Both the position numbers and the translations under genes were made by a program. This document shows, piece by piece, positions 54,838 to 64,000 of a DNA stretch of 64,000 bases. A model generated the notes under the pieces. The model saw only the letters and a list, made by a program, of their open reading frames with translations, made no database searches and was not told the DNA's origin. Location: contig NC_092875.1 in the NCBI RefSeq assembly GCF_028372415.1, positions 192,240,372 through 192,304,371 on the forward strand, in the 5' to 3' direction. The DNA comes from Notamacropus eugenii (lineage: Eukaryota; Chordata; Mammalia; Diprotodontia; Macropodidae). Every line of letters starts with the position of its first letter. Within the stretch, counting starts at the first letter, position 1.

Positions 54838-54960
54838 CCTCTCCACTTCTCCCCTCTCCTCCCCTCCCCTCCTCTTCTTTCCTCTCCTTTCCTCTTCCCT
54901 CCTCTTCCTCTTCTCTCCTTTGTCTCCATCTCTGAGTCTCTGTCTCTCTTTATCTTAAAA
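54838..54960. repeat. C/T-rich low-complexity tract
   Basis: About 120 bp of ctcctctcctcccc-type sequence, a polypurine/polypyrimidine tract. Confidence 0.9.
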
Positions 54961-55043
54961 TTATTCCCTCTCCAGCAGGAAGTGAGTGGCACATTTAATC
55001 TTCAGTCATCTGGATTCTTTATCGTGCATTAAACAGAGTAGAC

Positions 55044-55261
55044 CATGGTTTCTAAACTTTTTGTGTGTGTTATGGACACCTTTGGCAGTTTGGTGAAGCC
55101 TATTTAACCCTTTACAGAATAAAGTGTGTTGCCTACACACATAATTGAAGGAAATGTGAAATTTCAGTGAAGGGGTAGGAATTTTTTTTTCTTTTTCAAG
55201 TTCAAATACCCTCTGAAATCTATTCAGAGATCTCTTGGGGACCCCAGGTTTAGAACTCCTG
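55044..55261 (-). mobile_element. hAT-like MITE
   Basis: Left end CATGGTTTCTAAAC, right end 'ggtttagaactcctg'. The interior 'gtgttatggacacctttggcagtttggtgaagcctatt' is the reverse of the 38425 copy, matching its 'ataggcttcagcagac' block. Confidence 0.65.
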
Positions 55262-55263
55262 AC

Positions 55264-55540
55264 TTAGAAACTTGAGGCTGAAACTCTCCATCTAAAAATA
55301 TGTCCAACATATGTAAGAGTGTTAAGATTGCTATTTGTGAATGCTGAGCAAGACTGTTGGACAGTGGGCCAAAGATTTAGTGCACTTAGAAAATGAGCTC
55401 CAAAAGAAAGAAATGCATGGTTAGAACCTTTTCTTGTCCATTTTATCAAAAAGTGAGGAAGTGCCCAGATTGACTCTAATTATAAACAGATAGTTGAATT
55501 ATTTGGGTGAGAGATGGTGATAATTGTCATTACACCATTA
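55264..55540. other. Unannotated stretch
   Basis: Nothing recognised. Confidence 0.4.
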
Positions 55541-55544
55541 CAGT

Positions 55545-56135
55545 AACCTGCTACTTGGTCTCCGAGATTCAAGGCTCTCCCCACTTCAATCCATCCTCCC
55601 TTCAGTTGCCAAAGTGATTTCCCCAACTCATAGGTCTGACTGTGTCACTCACAAATTACAATGGCTCTCCTAGCCCCCCCCCGCCTTTTATGCTTCAGGA
55701 TCAAATATAAAAGCTCTATTTAGCTTTTAACATCCTTCAAAACTTGACTCCTTCCTACCTTTTCAGTCTTCTTATGGTTTACCTTCCATGCACTCTATGA
55801 TTCAACTATATTGTTTTTCCTCCCTCATAGTACTTCATCTCCTAACTCTCTCAGTGGAGTACCTGGCATGCTTTTCCTAGGCAACTGACTGTTGGGTTTT
55901 CCTGGGCAAATCCCACCCTCTAAAAGCTCTTTTCTGGTCCCATCCCATCTCTGCCACACACACACCAGTAGTGCTAACGCCTCTCTCCTGTGATTACATT
56001 ACACTTATTCTGTATATATTATGTATGTCCACAATGACTAGTTTGTGTCTTTCACATGAGGGACAGGACAGTGTTTTGGCTTCTCTTTGTATCCCCTGGC
56101 ACATAGTGAGTGCTTAAAAAATGCTTGTGGACTAA
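55545..56135 (+). mobile_element. L2 LINE 3' portion (sense)
   Basis: Blocks in order: 'ccccacttcaatccatcctcccttcagttgccaaagtgattt', 'ctgactgtgtcactcac', 'caggatcaaatataaaagctc', then 'gtatcccctggcacatagtgagtgcttaaaaaatgcttgtgg'. A fairly complete 3' end. Confidence 0.85.
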
Positions 56136-56324
56136 CTAATTAGCTCATGTGTCTGGGGCTAAAAAAAAACAAAACACCAAGTGCAATGGTTATGTGACCC
56201 TGGACAAATCATTCAATCTTTCAGTGATTCAAGGAATTCTCTAAGAATGTACTTTGCAAAAAAGAAGAAAAAAAAGAATATATTTTGCCAAACAGATGTT
56301 GAACTGCACTGGCAGAAAGAGATC

Positions 56325-56440
56325 TTCACTAGAAAAACCTATATGCCTTTATTCAAGGCACTTAAACTAGGTACTGAACACAAAGATAAGATGCAGATTC
56401 TGTCCTTAGGGAGTTCCAATCCATTGGCACAGTGAAAAAT
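56325..56440 (-). mobile_element. L2 3' end fragment (antisense)
   Basis: 'caaggcacttaaactaggtactgaacacaaagataagatgcagattctgtccttagggagttccaatcc'-like text is the antisense L2 terminus. A MIR scrap lies before it (56185-56230). Confidence 0.55.
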
Positions 56441-56459
56441 TAATCAAGGACTGACTAAT

Positions 56460-56742
56460 ATTGATAAATTTTAGTTTAGTTCAATCATTTTTCTATCGTG
56501 TTTGTCTCTTTATGACCCCATTGTGGTTTTCTTGGCAGAGATGCTGGAGTAGTTTGCTCTTTCCTTCTCCAGCTCATTTTGCAGATGAGAAATTGAGGCA
56601 AACAGGGTTAAGTGACTTGCCCAGGGTCACACAGCTACTAAATGTCTGAGGCCAGATTTGAACTGAGGAAGATGAATCTTCTTAACTTTAAGCCCAGTGC
56701 TTTATTCACTGCACCACCTAGATGTCCTACATTGATGAATTT
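56460..56742 (-). mobile_element. tRNA-headed marsupial SINE (antisense) with duplication
   Basis: Near full length at 56472-56730. 'cttggcagagatgctggag', 'ccttctccagctcattttgcagatgag', 'gttaagtgacttgcccagggtcacacagc', 'tgcaccacctagatgtcc'. Flanks ATTGATAAATTT and ATTGATGAATTT differ at one base. Confidence 0.92.
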
Positions 56743-56759
56743 GGGTTCCCTCAAAAGTT

Positions 56760-58085
56760 TGTACATTTTAAAGTTACCTTGATCCCTCTGTGTGAGAAGG
56801 CACCAGTCATACTTGGGTGATAATGCCACCAGTGATAAGTTCATAAAGAGTGATGTAAAAATCCAAAGTCTTGGAGTGGCAACCTTGGCCATGTGGAGGT
56901 CAGTCAGCAACTGGCTGCTTACTCTGATGCGACAATATCCCAACTCATCTAAAACCAGTTCATACAAATACCAGAGTCAGCTGCCTGTAATAGGATTTTA
57001 TCATTTTTAGTGTTAATGAGCTTCTGTCAATTGTTTCTCATCTTGTTCAAAATGTTATACTGGTGAACACCCAATTTGTTCTCAGGATAGCCTTGTGGTT
57101 ATGACTATAAGGCTTTTGATTTCTTTTGGCAATACTATTGATGATAAGGAGGTTGGCAAGGAGTCTCTTTTATACCAGCTTGTAGACCATCAGCCAGGCT
57201 ATAATGGTATATATCAGTACAGAATGAATGGATGTATAAATGAATTATTCAATGAATGAATGATGAACGATTATTTTATTAAAGATGAAAACCAATTTCT
57301 TCTGACACTTTCTCATTTCCCTTCTTTAGAGAGAAATTACATAAACCTAATAACCCAACAGCACCCTAGTAGTGATCTAAAAGAAGCCTGTTAAACTAAC
57401 CTTTCAATTCAATTTATTCGATTTTTGAAAGATGCAAGATTTGAATTCCTACTCTTGTAGGATTCAAATTGTCTTAGACAAATGCTTATCCTCCTTCAGA
57501 CTAGTGGTTTCCAAGGACGTGATCCAAATTAAAGTCATTGAAGGTCTACAGAAGAATCTTTATGGAGCCTCAGAAAAGACCTCAGCTAATTTTTAGCCCA
57601 AAACAGAGCAAGAGTGGACATCCAGTAGTAGGGGATGACTTCAAGACAAATGACACGAGCAGCTTTTAGTAAAGCCAAAGTGGTGGCACCTTCTTTTGGG
57701 AGATATTATATCTTAAAGACTTTCAAATTGATCACCAACACCAAAGAGGCTGCTGTCACTGCTCATCATCTTCATTTTTCTACTTGAGCTTCCAAGGATT
57801 GGAGTTCTGGAGCAGAGAAAATGGTGTGAGATGTACCACATAGATAGCCTAAAGGTGAAAGGGCTATTTAGATTTTGTGAAGATTCACCAGAGGTATGAA
57901 AATTCTTACCTCAGGATACTCTATTAATTTTTTTTTCCTTTTGCTCCTGATACATACATTACATCCTCAAAGGAATAATTGAATCTTGGAGAATATTTGT
58001 TAAAGAAATCAACACAACTTTAAACGCATTCACTTATTTAGAATGAAGTTTGATCAGTGATATCTCATAAAATATCTCTTATAAA
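56760..58085. other. Unannotated stretch
   Basis: About 1.3 kb without a recognised repeat. The ORF at 56638-56967 (minus) overlaps the SINE and is random. Confidence 0.4.
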
Positions 58086-58089
58086 AATC

Positions 58090-58640
58090 GCTTTATTTTG
58101 AATCTGGAGAGAAGTAGTTTGGAAAGTGTGGGCCTTGGAGTCTGAAAGATCTGGATTTGAATCTCAGTCTCACTATTTAGCTATCTCAATATTCTTATCA
58201 CCTTCTCAGAACCCTGGTACCAGAGACCTTTCCCTCTTGATTAGAGAAAGTGAGGGATGAACATTGGAGAGCTCCTCCCAGATCATTCGTTATTTAAGGA
58301 TGACCCCCAGGAATTCTCCTGATCATGTTCCACCTTGTTGCTTTCCTCTTCTCCAAAAACTCAGCATCCTGTAAGATGAAATCAACTCAAGCAATTCCCA
58401 CCTCCTCAGATATGGTTACATGACTTAATCACTCTAACCCCCCCACACACACCCAACTATCTTAAGTCTTTCTTTGCACTCCTAGTGCTTAGCCCAGTGC
58501 CTTGTACATAGTAGGTACTTAATCAATATTTATTGACCTTAACTCAGACTCATCACTAAATGAGGGTAATAATATCTGTACTACTCACTTCCCAGAGTTG
58601 TTGTGAGGGAAGTACTTCATTATTTTAAAGCTTCTGCAAC
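58090..58640 (+). mobile_element. MIR-type SINE apparently split by an L2 3' end
   Basis: 58090-58200 is MIR ('ttggagtctgaaagatctggatttgaatc', 'ctcactatttagc'), and 58545-58640 resumes 'atgagggtaataatatctgtac' and 'agagttgttgtgaggg'. Between them lies an L2 3' end closing with 'agtgcttagcccagtgccttgtacatagtagg'. No duplication was found, so a chance juxtaposition is possible. Confidence 0.55.
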
Positions 58641-58855
58641 ATGACAGAATACTAGATTTTAAGTTAGAAATGAACCAGAGGCCATCTACTCCAAATCTCT
58701 TGTTCTCTTATTTTTTAACCTTCTCAATTTACAGATGGGGAAACCAAGGTACATAAAGGTAAGGTGGTATGTCCAAAGTCTCCCAGGTAAGAAGTACAAA
58801 ATTTAAACTTATGTCCTCTGATTCCAAATCCCATGGCCTTTACATTACATGTGCA
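58640..58855 (-). mobile_element. MIR3-like SINE (antisense)
   Basis: 'agaaatgaaccagaggccatctactccaaatc' ... 'atttacagatggggaaaccaaggtacataaagg' ... 'tgtcctctgattccaaatcc'. Confidence 0.75.
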
Positions 58856-58964
58856 ACCATAGATGTGAATTATTTTTATGTATTATAAAAATATTAGTTC
58901 AATAGTTCCAGGATTGCTTTAGTTTTCTCATCTATAAAATGAGAGAGTTAGACATTAGAGGAAC

Positions 58965-59340
58965 AAGGAAGAAATCTCCTTTTACATGTATGAATAGGAA
59001 AGAGTTCATAATCAAAGAAGGAGTATAGAAGACAACAGAAGATAAAATGGACAATTTTGATTATGTAAAGTTGAAAAGTTTTTTCACAAGCAAAACCAAA
59101 TTTAGCTAAAATTAGAAGGAAAGCAGTCAACTTGGGGGGGGGGGATCTCTGCAATGATAATGGTATCATTTCTAAAATATATATGGGATTTATTCAAATT
59201 CATAAGAAATTCCCTAATTGGCAAATGATCTAAGGATATGAACAGCTTTCAAGAAGAAAAATCTAACCTATCACAAACCAAAGTAAAAAAAATGCTCAAA
59301 ATCATTAATATTTAGAGATATAATTTAAAGCAACTCTAGG
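58965..59340 (+). mobile_element. L1 ORF2 C-terminal region (sense), frameshifted
   Basis: The text follows L1 ORF2: 'gataaaatggacaattttgattatgtaaagttgaaaagttttttc', 'ctaattggcaaatgatctaaggatatgaacagc', 'atgctcaaaatcattaat'. Frames are broken, and a poly-G interrupts it near 59132. Confidence 0.8.
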
Positions 59341-59361
59341 TGCAGCTTAAAGTAACTCTAA

Positions 59362-59578
59362 GTGTAGCTAGATGGCTCAGTGGATAGAGCACTGAGCCTG
59401 AAGTCAGGAAGACCTGATATGACTTCGGACAATGACCCTGGGTAAGTCATTTAACTCTGCTTCAGTTTCCTCATCTCTAAAATGAGCTGGGGTAGGAAAT
59501 CACTAGCCATTCTAACATCATTGCCAAGACTATCTCCAGTGGGGTCATGAAAAGTAAGGCATGACTGAACAATAAAAA
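59362..59578 (+). mobile_element. tRNA-headed marsupial SINE (sense), inside an L1 region
   Basis: 'gctagatggctcagtggatagagcactgagcctgaagtcagg' to 'ggggtcatgaaaagtaaggcatgactgaac'. The 22 bp before the head are repeated once at 59327-59348 with a few changes. Confidence 0.88.
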
Positions 59579-59579
59579 T

Positions 59580-59825
59580 AATTACTTTTGTACATATGGT
59601 TTCTTTCCTCCTTTTTTTATTTCTTTGGGGTGTAGTCCTAGTTGAGGTGTGCCTGAATGAACAGGAATGCATAGTTTAATAGCTTTGGAGAGTATAATTC
59701 CAAATTGCTTTCTATAATGGCTGGACCAATTTACAGCTTCACCAACAGGACACTAATGTGCCTGTTTTCCTACATCTCTGCCAACATTTATCATTTTCCC
59801 TTTTAGTCATCTTTGTAGTACCTCC
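59580..59825 (-). mobile_element. L1 3' region fragment (antisense)
   Basis: 'tgtacatatggtttctttcctcc' ... 'ttccaaattgctttctataatggctggacc' ... 'cagcttcaccaacaggacactaatgtgcctgttttcc' is the antisense L1, comparable with 10620-10810. Confidence 0.8.
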
Positions 59826-59829
59826 TGGA

Positions 59830-60490
59830 ACTTGCATTCTACTGGTTTATTGTTAAGAATTCAAATACATGATGAGACATCAGTGCACAACTTTAGTGGA
59901 GGACATGAATTATTGAAATGAAAAAAAAAAAACTATACTTGCTTGTATAGAGAGCATGCATGCCTGAACTTCTGATGTGAGTTTTACAATGTCTTCAAAA
60001 TCACAATCTGTCATATGGTCACTTTAAAAAATAGCACTGCCTAACTTATCTCTTTTACTCCATAAAGTATCCTTATTTTTGTCCAATATACCATCAGGAC
60101 AACAAAAGTCTAGGAACTGTTGCCTTGGATCATGACTAAGTAATATATCACATTTTGATTTGTAGTTAACTGCTTTAAATGCCAATTATATAACTATTTG
60201 AGTTCTTGGCAAAATGATAATAGTTGTCCTATTTTTGTTAATTTTTAAATTAAAAAAATTAAATTTAAACTAAATAATACCTTTTTAAAAAAATTTTAAA
60301 TTTTCCTATCTAAAAGAATTCAGATAAAGCAATTTTACTATAGACCTGTTTGTCATTGTTGTTACATGTAGATAAACTTAGTTTAATATTTTAAAAGGTA
60401 GAATGGATGGTCTTAATAAATATGTACTAAACTAGTAAGAACTTTGTAGTTTAGATATTTGACAAGCTCGACATTTTTTAACACCTTATC
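59830..60490. other. Unannotated AT-rich stretch
   Basis: Nothing recognised. It contains an A/T-rich run at 60238-60300. Confidence 0.4.
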
Positions 60491-60494
60491 TAAG

Positions 60495-60660
60495 GATCAC
60501 ATGTTTAGAGCAGGAAGGAGCCTCAGAGATCATGTAAACCACCTCCTTCATTTTACATTTGAGGAAACTGAGGCCCAGGGATATCAAGTGTCTTGCCCTT
60601 GAGACACACAGGAAGCCAAAGGTTTGATTTGAAGCCAGGTTCTCTCACTTCAATGATTTT
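60495..60660 (-). mobile_element. MIR3-like SINE (antisense)
   Basis: 'agagcaggaaggagcctcagagatcatg', 'ttacatttgaggaaactgaggcccaggg', 'cacacaggaagccaaagg'. Confidence 0.8.
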
Positions 60661-60994
60661 AATAATCTTTCCAGATAAACAAAGAAAGGAAACCATTCAA
60701 CTGTGTGAAGACATGTTTTAAATAATCTTTATTCTCCTAATGTAAAATAGTAATTTTTAAAGATTTAAAAATTAAAAATTCCTTGTCTTTTCCATCAGAA
60801 ATGAACAATGCCTAGAAAGATTTTGCCCCCATGTGTAAGCTATCTGGTTACTTACCATCTCTGGGAGGAGGCAGGGATAGAAGTTGGAACTCAAAACTTT
60901 AAGTGATTCATTAAAAATTTATGTTAACATGTAATTGGAAAAAGATAAACTATTATAAAAAAAAAGAAATAGCTTGCCCCCCTGCAAGTAAGAT

Positions 60995-61210
60995 GAAGTA
61001 TAAGAATCATGGCATTGTGGATAGGATATTGGACCTGGAGTCAGGAAGGCCTGAGTTTAAATTTGACTTTAGTCACTGCCTGACTGTGTTACCTTGGGCA
61101 AGTCACTTAGCCTCTGCCTGCTTTGGTTCCTTCCTTTGTATTATGAGTAGGCTTTACTTGGTGGCCTCTAAGTCTCCATCTAGCTCTGAAGTCATGTTCT
61201 TGAATTTTTG
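60995..61210 (+). mobile_element. MIR-type SINE fragment
   Basis: 'ggcattgtggataggatattggacctggagtcaggaaggcctgag', 'accttgggcaagtcacttagcctctgcctgc', then 'ggtggcctctaagtctccatctagctctg'. Marsupial SINE-like head, MIR-like 3' part. Confidence 0.7.
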
Positions 61211-61249
61211 TGTTTTTTCAGTTTTGTTAATTAGCTGAGTGATAATACA

Positions 61250-61350
61250 AAACTTGTTTCAACTCTCTGGGTCTCAGTTACCTCATCTGTAAAAGAGAAG
61301 GTTGAATCTCTCTTCTAAGGATCATAAGGCACTGAAATTCTGATTCTCTA
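61250..61350 (+). mobile_element. MIR-type 3' fragment
   Basis: 'ctgggtctcagttacctcatctgtaaaag' then 'ggttgaatctctcttctaagg'. Confidence 0.6.
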
Positions 61351-61415
61351 ATGAATATATAATGAATCTATATGATGAATCTATAATGAATCTATAATGA
61401 ATTCTATAATGAATA
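61348..61415. repeat. Short tandem repeat, about 13-bp unit
   Basis: Units of 'tctataatgaa' type repeat about five times with small length changes. Confidence 0.8.
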
Positions 61416-61419
61416 CAGA

Positions 61420-61800
61420 CAGGGTGAGAATGTGTTTTTCTCCATATCTAATAATATTAGTACCAGAGTAGACCTTAAAAATTAAACTTCAATTTTTTAA
61501 CCAATCTGTAAGCCTGTTGTTAAAATTTTAATATTATCATTTAGATCACAGAAATCTGTAAACACTACAGATCATGGATTGCCTTATTGTTCTGTTGATT
61601 ATTTAGACTTAAAAAAATGCTAATAATTCAGAGACACTTTTTAAATGCTTGCCAGAGCACTCCACTTATGATCTCCCACAAAATAACCTCTGAGGCCATT
61701 GTCAGAGTCAGTATCCTGGTCTAGACAAACGTGTGACAGTTCATATCTTCAAGGAGATGTAGTATAGGGAAAGCAGAGGAAAAAAGTGGGAAAAGGAACA
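61420..61800. other. Unannotated stretch
   Basis: Nothing recognised. Confidence 0.4.
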
Positions 61801-61804
61801 AATT

Positions 61805-62045
61805 GGGAGCCATAGACTAAAGTCTATTTCTGGCTTTGCTGCCAACTGGGATCTGCAACAGGTTCCTCAACCTCCAAGAGTCTAAGTTTCCTTTTATTTG
61901 GAGGGTGGTGGTAAATGAAAGAAGGTTTTTAAAATTTTGTTATCATTATTTTAAATTTTCTCCAAGGTTCCTTCCAAATCTAACGGTACATGCCTCTATG
62001 ATTATATGGCCTCCAAGGCCCTTTACATCTCTGAATTATGAGGAC
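61805..62045 (+). mobile_element. MIR-type SINE remnant
   Basis: 'tttctggctttgctgccaactgggatctgcaacaggttcctcaacctcc', then 'aaggttccttccaaatctaacgg'. Degraded. Confidence 0.45.
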
Positions 62046-62230
62046 TTTTATCTGTGATCTCAAATTCAAACTAACATGTGCTTGAAATGTACAATGGGCC
62101 AAATGCTTTCCAAATACATGTTGGAAGGCAGGGTCAATACAGCCCTAGATTTTCTTTGTCATTCCTGGCAAAGCCCTGTGCTAGAAGTACTAAAAACATG
62201 CCCAGTTGGGCTCTAATAATCCTAGGGTTC

Positions 62231-62455
62231 TGTGTTTTCTAATTGTTTTTTCTGTGTGTATCATGGACCCCTCTGGCAGACTGGTAAAGCCCTTCTCCAA
62301 ATAATGTTTTAAAATGCATAAAATAAAATATATAGGCTTACAAAAAAAAAAACAAACAAAGGTTAATTAAAATAAAGATGTAATTTTTTTTTCTCATCTA
62401 AGTTCATGGAACCATGTGGAGATCTGTTCCAAGACCGATTAAAGACTATCTGCTT
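62231..62455 (-). mobile_element. hAT-like MITE, degraded ends
   Basis: 'gtgtgtatcatggacccctctggcagactggtaaagcccttctccaaataatgttttaaaatgcataaaat' is the same family and orientation as 55044-55261 and 24621-24821. Terminal inverted repeats are barely recognisable, and an A-rich expansion interrupts it near 62340. Confidence 0.65.
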
Positions 62456-62499
62456 TAGAGAATCCTGGCTCCTGTCCTCATTTTATGGAATGCCTCACA

Positions 62500-62960
62500 A
62501 AAGTTAAGACAAGCATTGGGATTCCCCAGTGCTTTATGAAGTCTAAAGGAAATTTTTTTAAAATTTATCCTCAATAATGGGTATTCCCTACTGTGCCCGT
62601 CTCCTCCAATCATTCCCAATGGAGTCTACTAGTTCCCTTTTGTGCTTTGGAGTACTTCACAGAGTTTTGGGAATTCCTGGATCCTCATCTAGGAAACTTT
62701 AAAGAATCAAGGGCTAAGGGAGGCCAAAATCTCTCACAGACCACTTCTCCCAAAACAAAGCTCAAGGAGCATGCAGCTGCCTGCCCTTTGGGAAAACTAA
62801 ACAAAACATCATTTGGCCTTAAAAATGATTCCTATCATTAGATAATTCTGCAAATTCTCATTTTATGATATGAAAGATGATGTGATCTTCTGGGCTTAGA
62901 GTGGTTGTTAAAGGGATATACAATGATATATGGATGCATCATTTTTTAAAAAATATGTCA
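62500..62960. other. Unannotated stretch
   Basis: Nothing recognised. Confidence 0.4.
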
Positions 62961-62974
62961 GACAAAAAAGGAAA

Positions 62975-63225
62975 CAAACAAGCATTTATAAAGTGCCCTA
63001 CGTGTCAGATAGTATGCTCAGAGTTACACAAATATCATTCCATTTGGTCCTCCAGTTACTGTCATTATTTCCATTTTACAGTTGAGGATACTGAGGTAGA
63101 CCCAGATTAAATGAGTTTCCCAGGTCACACAGCTAGTAACTGTCTGAAGCTGGATTTAAACACAGGAAGACTCATCTTCCTGACTTTATGCCCAGCGCTT
63201 TATCCACTGTAACAACATGTAGCAA
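62975..63225 (-). mobile_element. Ther1/MIR-type SINE (antisense)
   Basis: 'agcatttataaagtgccctacgtgtcag' ... 'ttattTCCATTTTACAGTTGAGG' ... 'gtcacacagctagtaactgtctgaagctgg' ... 'tatgcccagcgctttatccactgtaac'. Near full length. Confidence 0.85.
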
Positions 63226-63231
63226 GGAATT

Positions 63232-63420
63232 TAAAGCTAAAAGGGACCTTAGAGGATATTTAACTCAATGCCGTCATTTTAGAGATAAGGAAACTGAAAG
63301 GACAGAAAAGATTTTACATTTTGTCAAATGCAAACATGTAGTAAGGAGCAGAAATAGTATTTGAACTCTTCTTCTCCAGTACCAGGTCTTCTGTTATTTC
63401 AACACAATACGCCCTCTTAG
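63232..63420 (-). mobile_element. MIR3-like SINE (antisense)
   Basis: 'ttaaagctaaaagggaccttagaggatatttaactc', 'cattttagagataaggaaactgaaagg', 'aatagtatttgaactcttc'. Confidence 0.7.
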
Positions 63421-63637
63421 TTATAAAATTTAGCATTCTCCCTTTTAAAGATTTTAGCCTCAAAATAATAGCTAGTAACAAAATAAATGAATTAATAAAA
63501 AAAGAGAAACATCATCGCTAGTCTTCTAAGCTTTTTATCAAGTTAGAACCAAAACAATAACAAAAAACAAACAAGCAAATAAAATATCTTTATTTTGTTA
63601 TTCTTACAGAGCTCTATGAAATTTTTTCCTCTTTTCT

Positions 63638-63727
63638 TTCCTTCGTTCCTTCCTTCCTTCGTTCCTTCCTTCCTTCCTTCCTTCCTTCCTTCCTTCCTTC
63701 CTTCCTTCCTTCCTTCCTTCCTTCCTT
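63638..63727. repeat. (TTCC)n microsatellite
   Basis: About 90 bp of CTTC/TTCC tetramers with a few G changes near its start. The Lys-Glu-Gly-Arg ORFs on the minus strand are artefacts. Confidence 0.97.
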
Positions 63728-63734
63728 CTTCTCT

Positions 63735-64000
63735 ACCCATATAGTTAGAACTGGTTTACATACAGTTCTGATTTTGCTGCTTTCACTTTGCATAACCTGA
63801 TTCATATAGGTCCTTCCCATACTTCCAACGTGCTTCAGAGTACCATATTGTACCATTATATTAATATGCCAGCATTTACTTAGTCATTTTCAAATTATTG
63901 GGCACACATTTTTCCCTTAAAATTTTATGATTACAAATGCAGCATCTATGAATGCATTTGTGTAGACAAGATCTTATTTTTCCTTTTTTAAGATTTTTTT
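63735..64000 (-). mobile_element. L1 3' region (antisense), cut by the window end
   Basis: 'gctttcactttgcataacctgattcatataggtccttcc' ... 'accattatattaatatgccagcatttacttagtcattttc' ... 'aatgcagcatctatgaatgc' follows the antisense L1 order seen at 10460-10620 and 50600-50800. Confidence 0.75.

Noticed and set aside
63543..63856. Lys-Glu-Gly-Arg repeat ORFs
   Set aside because: Translations of the (TTCC)n tract.

Overview
This is vertebrate nuclear DNA, AT-rich and dense in retrotransposons, with no prokaryotic features. The repeats point to a marsupial. There are many tRNA-headed SINEs whose sense strand reads 'gcagctaggtggtgcagtggatagag ... tgaactcaaatctggcctcag', with a 3' part ending near 'gtcatgaagagttggacatgactgaac'. 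There are Ther1/MIR-type CORE-SINEs with L2-like tails, old L2 and CR1/L3 LINEs that still show reverse-transcriptase motifs, L1 fragments of the type common in opossum and dasyurid genomes, and an L1-derived element carrying only ORF1 (HAL1-type). Family names come from recall of repeat consensus sequences, not from a database search. I cannot name the species.

I find no intact host protein-coding gene, no convincing exon with splice context, and no RNA gene. Every ORF over about 90 codons is the body of a retrotransposon, its antisense strand, a microsatellite, or random. The window reads as intergenic or deep intronic DNA.

Layout. 1-4.7 kb: L2 ends, a (CT)n tract, a candidate regulatory patch near 2.2 kb, a solo LTR inserted in a MIR, and a Ther1 SINE. 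4.7-9.0 kb: an unusually long sense L2 interrupted by a 5'-inverted L1, two antisense solo LTRs and an antisense L2. 9.2-11.65 kb: an antisense SINE split by a solo LTR, itself split by an L1, with duplications readable at each level. 11.7-13.2 kb: no recognised repeat. 13.4-15.1 kb: antisense CR1/L3 with recognisable RT sequence. 15.3-20.5 kb: mostly unique DNA with MIR/Ther1 pieces. 20.5-30.7 kb: CR1/L3 3' end, L2s (one with a 26-bp minisatellite), two hAT-like MITEs, SINEs and an L1 piece. 31.7-36.9 kb: SINEs, MIRs, and an antisense LINE with an RT C-terminus. 37-43 kb: SINEs, a hAT-like MITE, microsatellites and one unique patch. 43.3-46.5 kb: an L1 piece, then an antisense CR1/L3 hosting a SINE that hosts a solo LTR, plus a second composite SINE. 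47.5-50.9 kb: an antisense L1 3' end hosting a 2.8-kb HAL1-type element with an 18-bp target duplication. 51-55 kb: LINE/SINE 3' tails and a unique patch at 54.2-54.56 kb. 55-64 kb: hAT-like MITEs, L2, SINEs, L1 fragments, a (TTCC)n tract and an L1 3' end running off the window.

Nothing here works as a pathway. The window is a layered record of insertions: L2, CR1/L3 and MIR form the oldest layer, tRNA-headed SINEs and LTRs landed in them, and L1/HAL1 copies landed last.
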